NCBI RefSeq assembly: GCF_015356825.1
Contig: NZ_JAACYW010000054.1
Span: 1-51,284 of the forward strand
Source: Catenulispora rubra
GTDB lineage: Bacteria; Actinomycetota; Actinomycetes; Streptomycetales; Catenulisporaceae
DNA: 51,284 nucleotides
Reading direction: 5' to 3'
The number at the start of each line of letters is the position of its first letter. Position 1 is the stretch's first letter. Shown here one piece after another: positions 1 through 9,141 of this stretch. The notes beneath the pieces are model-generated. The model made no database searches and was not told the DNA's origin. It saw nothing but the letters and a program-made list of their open reading frames with translations. The translations under genes and the position numbers were made by a program.

Positions 1-901
1 TCGCGGGGGCGGCAGGACGGGGCGCGGCGACGAGATCCGCGCCGGAACCTGCGAGCGAATCAGGCGAAGCTGCGCCGCCGACATCAGACCTGGAGCCGAC
101 TTGCCTGTCGCCAAGACTGCCAGCGATGCCAGGACCTGCCACGCCATCGGCTATACCACCGCCAGCGGCAAAACTGGAACCGGAAACAGCATCGGCACCA
201 AGATCGGCAGCCATGTCCGGCGTAGCTGCCGCGTCATCAACTCCGGCGTCATCAGCGTCATCATCCGCGTGCCCGCCAGCGGTACTTGAAGCCGCGCCAC
301 CCCCCACCGCAAAGTGCCGATCCCCGGCCTCGCTCCCCAGTGCCTCCCAAGCGCGCCAGGCCCAGACCGCAAGCGCGATGGCCTCCTTCGTGTCGCGGGC
401 GTCGCTGCGGGCGTAGGCCAGGTCGTGGGGGACCAGGAAGCGGACTGAGCAGTTCGGGAGTTCGACTCGGGGGACCTGTTCGGTGGCGGTTGCGGGGTGG
501 ACGCGGGCCAGGTAGCCGGTGGCGTGGCGGCGGCGGGCGGTGGCGAAGTTGCGTTTGCCGAGGAGGGTTTCGAGGTGGTCGTCGGTGAATTCTGATGGCG
601 ACCATTGTTCGAACTCTTCTGTGCCGTCCGAGGCTGTGGCCTGGTAGGCCAGTACCACCGCCACCACGTGGCGGCAGGCGCCGGAGGCTCCGCAGGTGCA
701 GGCCGCTGCTTCCAGGCCGCCGGGTGGGAGGGCGCAGATGACGCCGTCGGGGAAGGTGCCGCGGATGGCGTCGGCGTCCTCGGTGATGGTGGGGCCGGTG
801 TCGGCTGCGGCTTCCTTCGCGGCGCGCTTGTACAGGCCGCGGTTGGTCAGGGAGACCAGGGCGTCCTCGGTGAGGGCCAGGAGGTCCGCGCGGGTGGTCA
901 T
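1..901 (-). CDS. SWIM zinc-finger protein, N-terminal 300 codons (3' end outside window)
   Basis: Last visible gene of the DUF4132/MoxR operon. It starts with ATG at 901 in an ATGA overlap with the VWA stop, and stays open to the left edge, so the C-terminus is missing. Residues 68-78 read CTCGASGACRH, an exact CxCx5CxH SWIM zinc-binding motif, followed by a hydrophobic helix. After about residue 190 the chain becomes Ala/Gly/Asp-rich and looks disordered. SWIM proteins bind zinc and usually take part in protein or nucleic-acid contacts. E. coli YehQ is a SWIM protein beside YehP (VWA) and YehL (MoxR), so the neighbourhood supports a shared complex. Sure of the family; the role is unknown. 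Confidence 0.9.
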   Translation of the reverse strand, partial: MTTRADLLALTEDALVSLTNRGLYKRAAKEAAADTGPTITEDADAIRGTFPDGVICALPPGGLEAAACTCGASGACRHVVAVVLAYQATASDGTEEFEQWSPSEFTDDHLETLLGKRNFATARRRHATGYLARVHPATATEQVPRVELPNCSVRFLVPHDLAYARSDARDTKEAIALAVWAWRAWEALGSEAGDRHFAVGGGAASSTAGGHADDDADDAGVDDAAATPDMAADLGADAVSGSSFAAGGGIADGVAGPGIAGSLGDRQVGSRSDVGGAASPDSLAGSGADLVAAPRPAAPA

Positions 902-2157
902 GAGTTCACCGCCTCGGCGACGAAGGCCGCGAGTTCGCCGGGGGTCATGGCGCCGACGAAGGCGCCGAGGTCGGCCAGGCGTTCGCCCATCTCGCGGTTG
1001 AAGGCGGGGTTGGCGTCCTCGTCGAGGGCGCACAGGGCGAGGAAGCGGCAGCCCTGCTCGATCAGGGAGCGGGCGCCGCGCAGCAGGCCCGCGTCGCTGC
1101 CGCCTTCGTAGAGGTCTGATATCAGGGCCACGATGGTGCGGCGGGGGTTGGCGACCAGCTCGCCGGCGTAGCTCACCGCGCGGGAGATGTCCGTGCCGCC
1201 GCCGAGCTGCACCTTCATCAGCAGGTCCACGGGGTCCGTGACGTCGCTGGTCAGATCGACCACCGACGTGTCGAACGCGACCAGGTGCGTGCGCACGCCG
1301 GGCAGCCCCCACAGGCAGGCCGCCGTCACCGCGGAGTGGATCACCGACGACACCATCGACCCCGACTGGTCCACCAGCAGGATCACCTGCCAGTTGTCGA
1401 CGTGCCGGCGGGAGCGCGTGAAGAAGTGCGCGTCCTCGATGTAGAGCTTGCGCTCCTCCGGCTGGTAGTGCCCGAGGTTGCCGCGCAGGGTGCGCTTCAC
1501 GTCGAAGTTGCGCGCCAGCCGCACCTGCGACGGCCGCCGCAGCCGGGTCCCGGAGAACGCCACGCGCACCTCGGTGGCCAGCTTGCGCATCATCTCCGCG
1601 ACCACCGCCGCGACCAGCTTGCGCGCCAGCTCCAGCACCTTCGGGTCCATCAGGTGCTTCGTCCGCAGCACCGCTTTCAGCAGCGCCGGGCTCGGCTCGA
1701 CGCGCTCCAGCACCTTCGGGTCGGTGACGATGTCATGGATCTGATACCGGTCCACCGCGTCCCGGGTCAGCCGCTCGACCGTCTCCTTGGGGAACAGCCG
1801 CGTGATCCCGTCCAGCCAGTCGACGGTCGTGAGCACCGAGTCCTCGCTGCCGCCGGGACCCTTCGGGCCGCCCGAACCGGCGCCACCTTTGCGGACGCCA
1901 CGCTGCGCGAGGTCGTCGTCGCGGCCGTACAGCCAGTCCAGAGCCGCGTCGCGCGAGGCGTTGTCAGGGCTCAGCGATGTGCCGGCCGACGCCGGGGCGC
2001 CGAGGATCATCCGCCACCGCTCCAACGCGGCAGCCGAATCAGCAGCCTTCTCGACATCGACATCGGCACCGGCACCGGCACCGGCACCGGCATCAGCCCC
2101 GACGCCGGGACCAGGCACCGCGCCAACAACATCAGGCCCCTGCGGAACAACGTTCAC
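898..2157 (-). CDS. VWA (von Willebrand A) domain protein, MoxR partner
   Basis: A 419-aa protein starting with GTG at 2157, overlapping the upstream stop as GTGA, with a GGGAGGGG ribosome site 8 bases ahead. A longer open frame upstream is only an antisense-free extension into DUF5682 and is not used. An acidic, Gly/Ala-rich N-terminus (about 20-35, built from GCACCG repeats) leads to a helical part and a C-terminal VWA domain from about residue 250. The MIDAS is intact: VDQSGSM (DxSxS), a GGTD threonine and ISDLYEGG aspartate. VWA proteins with a metal site typically act as substrate adaptors of MoxR AAA+ ATPases; E. coli YehP is the likely counterpart. Cytoplasmic: no signal or membrane segment. 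Confidence 0.92.
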   Translation of the reverse strand: MNVVPQGPDVVGAVPGPGVGADAGAGAGAGADVDVEKAADSAAALERWRMILGAPASAGTSLSPDNASRDAALDWLYGRDDDLAQRGVRKGGAGSGGPKGPGGSEDSVLTTVDWLDGITRLFPKETVERLTRDAVDRYQIHDIVTDPKVLERVEPSPALLKAVLRTKHLMDPKVLELARKLVAAVVAEMMRKLATEVRVAFSGTRLRRPSQVRLARNFDVKRTLRGNLGHYQPEERKLYIEDAHFFTRSRRHVDNWQVILLVDQSGSMVSSVIHSAVTAACLWGLPGVRTHLVAFDTSVVDLTSDVTDPVDLLMKVQLGGGTDISRAVSYAGELVANPRRTIVALISDLYEGGSDAGLLRGARSLIEQGCRFLALCALDEDANPAFNREMGERLADLGAFVGAMTPGELAAFVAEAVNS

Positions 2158-4541
2158 CAGACCAGCCCCTCCCGCTCCAGCACCGCCTGCACATGGCTGT
2201 CCAGCTCCCGTCCTCGCGCCAGGGCCAACGGATCGTCCAGCTTCCCGCGCACCAACGACCGCGCCGAATCCTCGACCCCGTACAACCGCAGCACCTGCCC
2301 GGCGATCGTCTCCCGCTCCCGCGGCGGGAAGTACGCGAACGCCTGCCGCAGCGCCGGCAACGCCACCAGCAAGTCCCGATCCGTCATCGCCGTGACCAGA
2401 TCGTCCAGCACCGTCAGCACCGACGCCTCCTCCAGGCACTGCTCCCGCGCCAGCGCGAACAGCCCGCCGAGCCAGTCCCCGAGGCTCGCAGGATTCCCGG
2501 CGGCCCGGATCGTGCGCTCGGCGTCCGACGGCGGCGTGCCCAGCGACCAGCCGAACCCGAACGCCGCGCCCCGCAAATCCGGCCCGGCCTCCGTGTTGTC
2601 CGCGATCCGCGCCATCACCTCCAGCGCACGCACCGCGTCCAGACCGAGCCGGGCCGCCGCGTGCCGCACCGCGTCCCGCACCGACCGAACAGCGGCGATC
2701 CGCCGCGGCGCGGCAGGCGCCCCCGGTGAGCCCGGCGCCGATTCCACCAGCCACAACAGCCGGTCCACAGCAGCGCCGATGACGATCCCCAACGTCTCAG
2801 ACTGCTGAGCATCCAGGAGCTGGTCGTGCCGCCACAGGCCCAGCACGGCGGCCAGCACCTCGCCCAACGGCTCGGGATCGCTGCCGGCGCCCACGGACAG
2901 CGCCAGCGAGCCCAGCACCTCCCGCGACCAGTCCTCGATCCCGCACAGCACCGCGTCGAACAGCGCCTTCGCAGCGGCGTCCAGGTTCCCGCCGCCCTGC
3001 ACGCGCTCCCCCAGCCGCGCCGTCGCCGCCAGCTCGACCGTCGGGCCGTAGCCGCCGGCCTCGATCAGTGCGGCCAGCCGGTCCTGCTCGGCGGTGATCC
3101 GCCACTCCTCAGTGAAAGTGCTGTCCTCGGCAGCCGGATCCGGTCCGGAGACCCGCCGGTAGCCCGGAATACCGAGAACCCTGAGTCGGTGCAGCAACCG
3201 CGAGGTATCCCGCTCCGCGACGACCGTCAGATCAAGCGTCACAGAGTTCTTATCCGTCAGCCCGTGCCGTTCCAGCTCCGCCTCGGCGTCGTGCACCAGC
3301 GGCGGCAGCGGCGTGTCCTTGTGCAGCCGCCCGACCCGGTCCCCGGACAGCGCCGCGACCATCTCCACGACCGCCGGATGCGTCCCCGGCGCCAGCAGCC
3401 GGCGCCCAGTCCAGGGCAGCGGCTGGTCCAGCGCCTCCCCGACCAGCGCCGACACCAGACCGTCGAGCAGATCGGCGCGGGCCGGATGCCGGTGGCCGCG
3501 CACGGCCGCCAGGCCCTCGCCGTTGACCCGCGCCGCGATGAGGTCGGCGGTCGAGACCCGCTGGCTGCGGCCGCGCAGCCGGTGCACGACCTCCTCGGTC
3601 AGCGCCGCGGCTGCCGCGCGCGGTCCCAGCTCCCACAGCCGCTGGTAGTAGCCCGGGGACGGCATGCCGGACTGGTAGCCGTCGAAGGCGTCGAGGCGCT
3701 TGAAGGAGTAGGGGACCAGGTAGCTGACGGCGGAATCGACCGGTATCGGGTCAAGCTTGGGCCATCCGGCGTCCTCGCACTCACCCGCGAGCCGCAACAG
3801 CGCGGGCCGGTGGAACCCGCCGCACACCACCAGCACCGGCCGATCAGGACTCTTACGCAGCGCGGCCGCGATCCACCGCGCCATGTACTGCTCGCGGATC
3901 TCGTCGGACGTCGGCTCGCCCTGGTCGCCCGGGTCCCGGTCAGCCTGGTCGCCCGGCTCCCGATCGGCGTCGGACGCCGAGCGGACCAGATCAAAGTACG
4001 TGTTCAGCCGCTCCCCGAGTTCCGCCGACGGCACCTCGGAAGCCTCGATCTCCGCCATGTGGTCCCACAGCGTGTCGATGTTGTCCATCCCGAACTGCCG
4101 GCACAGCTCGTCCACAACCTGTGTGTAACGCAGCTCGGCGTCGGCGTACCGGTTGGTCAGCACCGAGAACGCCGGATGCCAGGCCGGCAGGTCGATGAAC
4201 CGCACCTCGGCCCCGGCCTGCGTGCCCTCGGTCAGCGCGACCCACTCCGGTGAGTACTCACAGAACGGCGACCACGAGCCTCGCGCCAGCGAGCCGTCCC
4301 GCACCGAGGTGAACACCGCGACCGGCAGCTCGTGGCCGAGCAGGAACTCCCCGATCCGGTCGTTCATGTCCGACGGGCCCTCGATGAGCACGTGCGCCGG
4401 CCGCAGCCGCTCGATCGCCTCGCGGACCAGGCCCGCGCACGCCGGGCTGTGGTGCCGGACGCCGACGATGGTGAGGTTCCCGATGACGTCCACGCTCGCC
4501 GTCGAGGCCGGCGGCGGAGCCACCTTCTCAGAGGACGTCAT
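2154..4541 (-). CDS. DUF5682 family protein (YehM-like)
   Basis: A 795-aa protein; ATG at 4541 shares one base with the MoxR stop (TGATG). Near the N-terminus are GVRHHSPAC (His30-His31), LIEGP (Glu54) and later VVCGGFHRPAL. These His/Glu motifs resemble those of the EreA/ChaN/TraB fold, which is my inference about an enzymatic or haem/metal-binding core. The C-terminal half (about 450-795) is helical and repeat-like. Family members sit beside MoxR and VWA genes in many bacteria, E. coli YehM among them. The ribosome site ahead is weak, so its translation probably depends on coupling to MoxR. Function unknown. Confidence 0.85.
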   Translation of the reverse strand: MTSSEKVAPPPASTASVDVIGNLTIVGVRHHSPACAGLVREAIERLRPAHVLIEGPSDMNDRIGEFLLGHELPVAVFTSVRDGSLARGSWSPFCEYSPEWVALTEGTQAGAEVRFIDLPAWHPAFSVLTNRYADAELRYTQVVDELCRQFGMDNIDTLWDHMAEIEASEVPSAELGERLNTYFDLVRSASDADREPGDQADRDPGDQGEPTSDEIREQYMARWIAAALRKSPDRPVLVVCGGFHRPALLRLAGECEDAGWPKLDPIPVDSAVSYLVPYSFKRLDAFDGYQSGMPSPGYYQRLWELGPRAAAAALTEEVVHRLRGRSQRVSTADLIAARVNGEGLAAVRGHRHPARADLLDGLVSALVGEALDQPLPWTGRRLLAPGTHPAVVEMVAALSGDRVGRLHKDTPLPPLVHDAEAELERHGLTDKNSVTLDLTVVAERDTSRLLHRLRVLGIPGYRRVSGPDPAAEDSTFTEEWRITAEQDRLAALIEAGGYGPTVELAATARLGERVQGGGNLDAAAKALFDAVLCGIEDWSREVLGSLALSVGAGSDPEPLGEVLAAVLGLWRHDQLLDAQQSETLGIVIGAAVDRLLWLVESAPGSPGAPAAPRRIAAVRSVRDAVRHAAARLGLDAVRALEVMARIADNTEAGPDLRGAAFGFGWSLGTPPSDAERTIRAAGNPASLGDWLGGLFALAREQCLEEASVLTVLDDLVTAMTDRDLLVALPALRQAFAYFPPRERETIAGQVLRLYGVEDSARSLVRGKLDDPLALARGRELDSHVQAVLEREGLVW

Positions 4542-5758
4542 CAGCCGGGCAGCCGGTGCCGCGCGTCGTACAGCTCCTGCCACTGGTCGCCCTTGCGCCG
4601 CTGCGCGTGCTGCTCCAGATACGTGCGCAGCTTCGCCAGGTCGTCGGCGTTGTCCTTGGCCGCGGTCCCGGCCAGGCACTCGACGATGTCCGTGGCCGTC
4701 CCGGCGTCCCCGCGCAGGAACCAGCCGCGCAGGCCCACGGCGTGCGCCACCGAGACCGCCTCGGCGGTGCTCATCACCGACGACAGCCGCTCCATCCCGT
4801 CGCCCCGGTCGGTTTTGCCCTCGCGCAGCTCGCGGAACGCGGTGACCAGCACCTCCAGCACATCGCGGCGCGGCGGCACCGTGACGCCGGAGCCCTGCAA
4901 CAGATGCGTCGCCTCCTGCTCGACCAGCGCGAGTTCGGTGGCGAAGTCGGTGATCGCGAACACGGTCTCGAAGTTGAAGCGCCGCTTGAGCGCCGCGCTC
5001 ATCTCGTTCACGCCGCGGTCCCGGGTGTTCGCCGTCGCTATGACGTTGAACCCCTCGCGCGCGAAGACCAGCGCGTCCTCACCGGTCAGCTCCGGCACCG
5101 CCATCACCCGGTCCGACAGCGGCGAGAGCAGGCAGTCCTGCACTTCCAGCGGACAGCGCGTGATCTCCTCGAACCGCACCACCCGGCCCTCGGTCATGCC
5201 GCGGTACAGCGGCGCCGGGACCAGCGACTTCGTCGAAGGGCCCTCGGCGACCAGCAAGGCGTAGTTCCACGAGTACTTGATCTGGTCCTCGGTGGTGGCC
5301 GCGCCGCCCTGCACGGTGAGCGTCGAGTCGCCGCTGACCGCCGCCGCCAGCAGCTCCGACAGCAGCGACTTGGCGGTGCCGGGCTCACCGACCAGCATCA
5401 GGCCTCTGCTGGTGGCCAGCGAGACCAGTGCGCGATCGATCAGCGAGGGGTCGCCGACGAACTTGCGGCTGATGCCGACCCGCTCGTCGCCGAGGATGAA
5501 GCGCCGCGCGGCGCGCAGGCTCAGCGCCCAGCCCGGCGGCCGCTCGCCGGAGTCGCCGGCGCGCAGCCGCGCCAGCTCGTCGGCGTAGCGGACCTCGGCG
5601 GCCGGGCGCTGGACGCGCTTGCCGCCGGCGCCCGAACCGGGACCCGGGCCGGCGCCCGAACCCGAGCCGGAGCCTGATTCGGGGCCCGGGTCCCCGGCCG
5701 GGGCCGGCTCTCCGGAGGACTGTGCCGCGGCCGTCCCGGCGGTGTTCTTGGCGGTCAC
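4541..5758 (-). CDS. MoxR-type AAA+ ATPase
   Basis: A 405-aa ATPase starting with GTG at 5758, overlapping the stop of DUF4132 copy D as GTGA; the ribosome site GAGGTGA lies inside the end of copy D. Residues 15-50 are a Ser/Gly/Pro-rich, probably disordered leader. Walker A is GEPGTAKS (about 122-129), Walker B-like acidic box RFEEITRC, and sensor 1 IATANTRD; an arginine-finger region follows (SAALKRRFNFE). MoxR ATPases remodel or load cofactors into partner proteins together with VWA adaptors. Its partners here should be the VWA protein two genes on and, by context, the four DUF4132 proteins. E. coli YehL is the likely counterpart. Confidence 0.93.
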   Translation of the reverse strand: MTAKNTAGTAAAQSSGEPAPAGDPGPESGSGSGSGAGPGPGSGAGGKRVQRPAAEVRYADELARLRAGDSGERPPGWALSLRAARRFILGDERVGISRKFVGDPSLIDRALVSLATSRGLMLVGEPGTAKSLLSELLAAAVSGDSTLTVQGGAATTEDQIKYSWNYALLVAEGPSTKSLVPAPLYRGMTEGRVVRFEEITRCPLEVQDCLLSPLSDRVMAVPELTGEDALVFAREGFNVIATANTRDRGVNEMSAALKRRFNFETVFAITDFATELALVEQEATHLLQGSGVTVPPRRDVLEVLVTAFRELREGKTDRGDGMERLSSVMSTAEAVSVAHAVGLRGWFLRGDAGTATDIVECLAGTAAKDNADDLAKLRTYLEQHAQRRKGDQWQELYDARHRLPG

Positions 5759-8700
5759 TGTGCGGTCACCTCAGTCAGATCGCGAAGTATTTCGGATGCG
5801 GTCACAGGGTCGAGTGTGCCGAACGGGTCCGACCGTTCGGGCACCGGGAGGCAGTAGCCGGACCCGTCGCGGGATATCCACACGCCTTCGAAGGTCTGGT
5901 CCTCCGATTCCGCGATATTGCCGACGGCGATCCCGGGGTCGAGGGTGGCGAACAGAACCCTGCCATCGGGCAGCGGCCGGGCGATGTAGACCTCGATGCC
6001 GCTGTCCCAGGGCTCGCCGCGCACCCAGCCGCGCCGGGTCAGCCCGGCCACCTTGCCGGCCGGCATCCCGATGTCGTCGAACCGGTTCAGGACCAGCGAC
6101 GCGCGCTCGGCGTCGGTCAGGACGTGCGGCTGCCGACCGAGCTGCGCGAACGGCTGCAGGATCTGGTAGTCGGCCAGCACATCGGACCAGCGTCCGACCA
6201 GGTCGCCGAGGTCCAGCGGATGCGCGACGCCGATCACGGCATCGTCGGGCACCGTGAACAGCTCGTCGTCGAGGTCTGCGAACGTCAGGTCCTCGGCGAC
6301 GCGGAAGGTCGCGACCAGCACGCCCCGCGCGTCGAACGTCCCCCACACCACCTGCCGCGCGATATGGCGCACCAGCGGATGCCGCACAAAGAAGGCGGAG
6401 AACTCCGCCGCGTCCCAGCGCCGCCGCAGGACCATCGCCCGCTCCAGCCGCGCCACCTGGTCCGCGACCACGGTGCGGGCCCGCTTCTTCAGCGCCGAGA
6501 AGTCCCGGACGGCCGCCTCGGCCAGCTCGGAGTCGTCGTTCGCGCCGGGCTTCGGCAGGGCCTTGAGATGCTTGCCGGACTCCTCGCGCACGCACGGCTT
6601 CAGCTCGGCGTCGAACCCGACGGCGAACCGCCGCGGCCCGAAGTCCAGCGTCATCGCCCCGTTCGCGTCCAGGCCGAGGTCCGGGACCACGCGGTCGGCG
6701 AGCTGTTCGGCGGTCAGGCCCAAGCCCTCGGCGATCTCCGCGATCTTCTCCCCGGCCCGGTCCTTCAGGGCCTTGAACTTCAGGCGCTGGGAGATGCCGG
6801 ACAACGTGGTCAGCGCGAGATCCGTGCCGATCGCGGCGAAGACGTCCAGCGCCTTGACCGCGCGAGCGTGGCCGTTCTCCCCCGGCCAGGCGCGGATCAG
6901 CGGATCCAGCCGACGCACGATCTCGTCGTCGCCGAACCAGCACAGCGCGAGCAGGACCCACGCGCACTCGCTCGGATATCCGGCCATCCGCCAGTTCTCC
7001 ATCAGGGCCCAGGCGTACTCACGCAACGACACGGCGTCGCAGAGTTCTTTGACGGTTGCGATGCCGTCGTACGGATCGCTCGGCTTGGACAGAGCGAGCA
7101 TCTGTCCGAGGTGGCGGACCGCTTCCGAAGGCAGGCCGGAGGCGCCGTCGGCGAGCGCGATCTGAGGCAGCGAAAAGGATTCCGCCCACCTGGGTGCCTC
7201 AGGCAGGGTCTTCGGCAGCTCCTCGCCGCCGTCGGATTCCATCAGGATTCTGATGGCTGCTGCCGCCTCGTCGCCGTAGGTCTCGGCCGCGATCGCGATC
7301 ACGTGGACACCCGCCTTGTCGCCGAGCCAGCGCACTGTCCGGGCCGCTGCCTGCCGGTCCTTGCCCGGCTTGCCCACGGCCGCCGGGATCAGCTGTTCGG
7401 CGGCGTAGTCCGCGTGGCGGGTGAGCCACCGGACGGCGTCGGCGCGGCCGGTCGTGCGCTGCGTGAGGGCCACGGCGAAAGCGGCGGCGATCTCGGGGCT
7501 GCGGAACGGCTGGATCAGTCCCAGGCGGTGCGATGCGGCGGCCTTCAGGGCCATGGGCAGTCCCAGGACCTCGAACCGGGCCAGGTACACCCGAGCCCAG
7601 CCGTCCCGCTCACGAGCGCGAGGCTGCCCTCCGGCCTCCAGCAGCGGACGGACCAGCTCGTCGGCCGCGCGGCAGAAGAAGCGTGCGTAGTTGATCTGTC
7701 GCCAGACGCCGTCGATCTGCCGCCAGTCGCTGCGGTAATCGCCCTGGTCGGCGAGAAAGGCCGCGATGACGGCGTCGTCCGGCTCGGTCGGGTGACGCTG
7801 GTCGCGGAACCACGTCGCCAGCCATTCCTCACGCTCGCCGTCGGCCCACGCCGCGAACGCCCCGGCCGGTGCTGTCAGGCCTTTGACGACCACCGGCGCA
7901 GCCGCCGTGTCGCGGTTGACCCACGGCGGTGCGACGAGCACCTTCGGCAGCGTCGCCGATGGAGCGTCGGGAAGGGCACGCGGGGGATCGAGCGCCGCCT
8001 CGACCCGGGCTCGCGCGTCCGGGCTGAGCGTCGGCAGCTCCTCCCGGGCCAGCTCGGGATAGGCGTTCGCGTGGAGAGCCAGCGCATGTGTCACATGCTT
8101 GGCCCAGACGACCTCGCCCGGGCCGAGATCGGTCTCGGCCAGGACGCGGAGAGTGCGGCGCGGGAACAGCTTGCCGCCGGCGAGCAGGGAACCCTGTACC
8201 CCCTTCGCTCCGAGGCGAGTTATCAAGGCCCGAATTGACTCCTCACTTCCCAGCTCCGAGAACAAGGCAAGCAGCTCACCATCGACAAGCCACTCCTCGT
8301 CGAGCCACGGAACGAGCAACGGTGCCACCGCCGGGCCGACCGACGCCAGCACCGTCGGCAGCGTCTCCTCCGGCTTGGGCCAGTACAGCCACGGCTGACG
8401 CGCCACGTACTCCCGGGCCTGATCGCTCGTGGTGAGCGCGGCGGCCAGCAGGCAGCAGGCCAGGTCCACGTCCCTGCGGCCGTCGAGCACCTCGGCGGCC
8501 CGGAGGTCGGCGTCGACCCACTCGGTGCGCTCCCGGAACAGGAACGAGGTCAGCGCCCGCTGGTCGCGGCTGCCGTCGCGGTACTCAGTCGCCGCGGCCG
8601 CCGCATCGGCGTATTCGGCATCAGTGGCATCGGCCAGCAGCGCGAGCAGACGTGCGGCGACCCTCCAGCGGAAGTCACGTTCATGGGGCTCCGGACCGCG

Positions 8701-9141
8701 GAGAAACTGCGGGTTCTGAGGTCTACCGTGTAGATAGTCGGGCGATATGGCACACACCCCATGCAACTCGGCCACCGCACAGACCGCGAAGGCGTGGCCG
8801 CGGCCCAGGACCCAGCTGTCCACGAAGCGGCGCGGCACCACGGACTTCGCGGCGCCGAAAATGAGCGCCACACGCAGCCCGGCCTGGAGTGGCGAGGCAG
8901 TCGTCAGCGTGTCGAAGCCGGGCTGCGTCGCCGCCTCGACCAGATCCCGCTCCGACCCCGGATCGGCGATGGCGTGCTGATAAAACCTGTCGGCCTCTTG
9001 GCGGAGACTGTCCATCCATTCGACCAGCGAGCTCAGCGGCTCGTCGATCGGCGTCGGAACGCCCCCGTCGCCCCGGCGCCGAAGCACCTTCGCGCGAAAG
9101 CGTTCCGGCAGGACGAACTCCTCGTCCACGGTGACCGTCAT
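5755..9141 (-). CDS. DUF4132 protein, copy D
   Basis: An 1128-aa protein, fourth DUF4132 gene of the operon. I place the start at ATG 9141 (MTVTVDEEF), which overlaps the stop of copy C as ATGA and has GGAAGGA just ahead; an ATG 12 bases earlier would cover that ribosome site. Most of the chain is helical and repeat-like. The signature region is C-terminal: TLDFGPRRF, LPKPGANDD, then HPLVRHIARQVVWG, FRVAEDLTFADLDD, IGVAHPLDLG and ILQPFAQLGR (about 790-1010). It is closest by eye to copy A (shared VKELCDA, RAWPGENGHARAV). It lacks the WGR domain of E. coli MolR. The end EVTAQ encodes the ribosome site of moxR. Function unknown. Confidence 0.9.
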   Translation of the reverse strand: MTVTVDEEFVLPERFRAKVLRRRGDGGVPTPIDEPLSSLVEWMDSLRQEADRFYQHAIADPGSERDLVEAATQPGFDTLTTASPLQAGLRVALIFGAAKSVVPRRFVDSWVLGRGHAFAVCAVAELHGVCAISPDYLHGRPQNPQFLRGPEPHERDFRWRVAARLLALLADATDAEYADAAAAATEYRDGSRDQRALTSFLFRERTEWVDADLRAAEVLDGRRDVDLACCLLAAALTTSDQAREYVARQPWLYWPKPEETLPTVLASVGPAVAPLLVPWLDEEWLVDGELLALFSELGSEESIRALITRLGAKGVQGSLLAGGKLFPRRTLRVLAETDLGPGEVVWAKHVTHALALHANAYPELAREELPTLSPDARARVEAALDPPRALPDAPSATLPKVLVAPPWVNRDTAAAPVVVKGLTAPAGAFAAWADGEREEWLATWFRDQRHPTEPDDAVIAAFLADQGDYRSDWRQIDGVWRQINYARFFCRAADELVRPLLEAGGQPRARERDGWARVYLARFEVLGLPMALKAAASHRLGLIQPFRSPEIAAAFAVALTQRTTGRADAVRWLTRHADYAAEQLIPAAVGKPGKDRQAAARTVRWLGDKAGVHVIAIAAETYGDEAAAAIRILMESDGGEELPKTLPEAPRWAESFSLPQIALADGASGLPSEAVRHLGQMLALSKPSDPYDGIATVKELCDAVSLREYAWALMENWRMAGYPSECAWVLLALCWFGDDEIVRRLDPLIRAWPGENGHARAVKALDVFAAIGTDLALTTLSGISQRLKFKALKDRAGEKIAEIAEGLGLTAEQLADRVVPDLGLDANGAMTLDFGPRRFAVGFDAELKPCVREESGKHLKALPKPGANDDSELAEAAVRDFSALKKRARTVVADQVARLERAMVLRRRWDAAEFSAFFVRHPLVRHIARQVVWGTFDARGVLVATFRVAEDLTFADLDDELFTVPDDAVIGVAHPLDLGDLVGRWSDVLADYQILQPFAQLGRQPHVLTDAERASLVLNRFDDIGMPAGKVAGLTRRGWVRGEPWDSGIEVYIARPLPDGRVLFATLDPGIAVGNIAESEDQTFEGVWISRDGSGYCLPVPERSDPFGTLDPVTASEILRDLTEVTAQ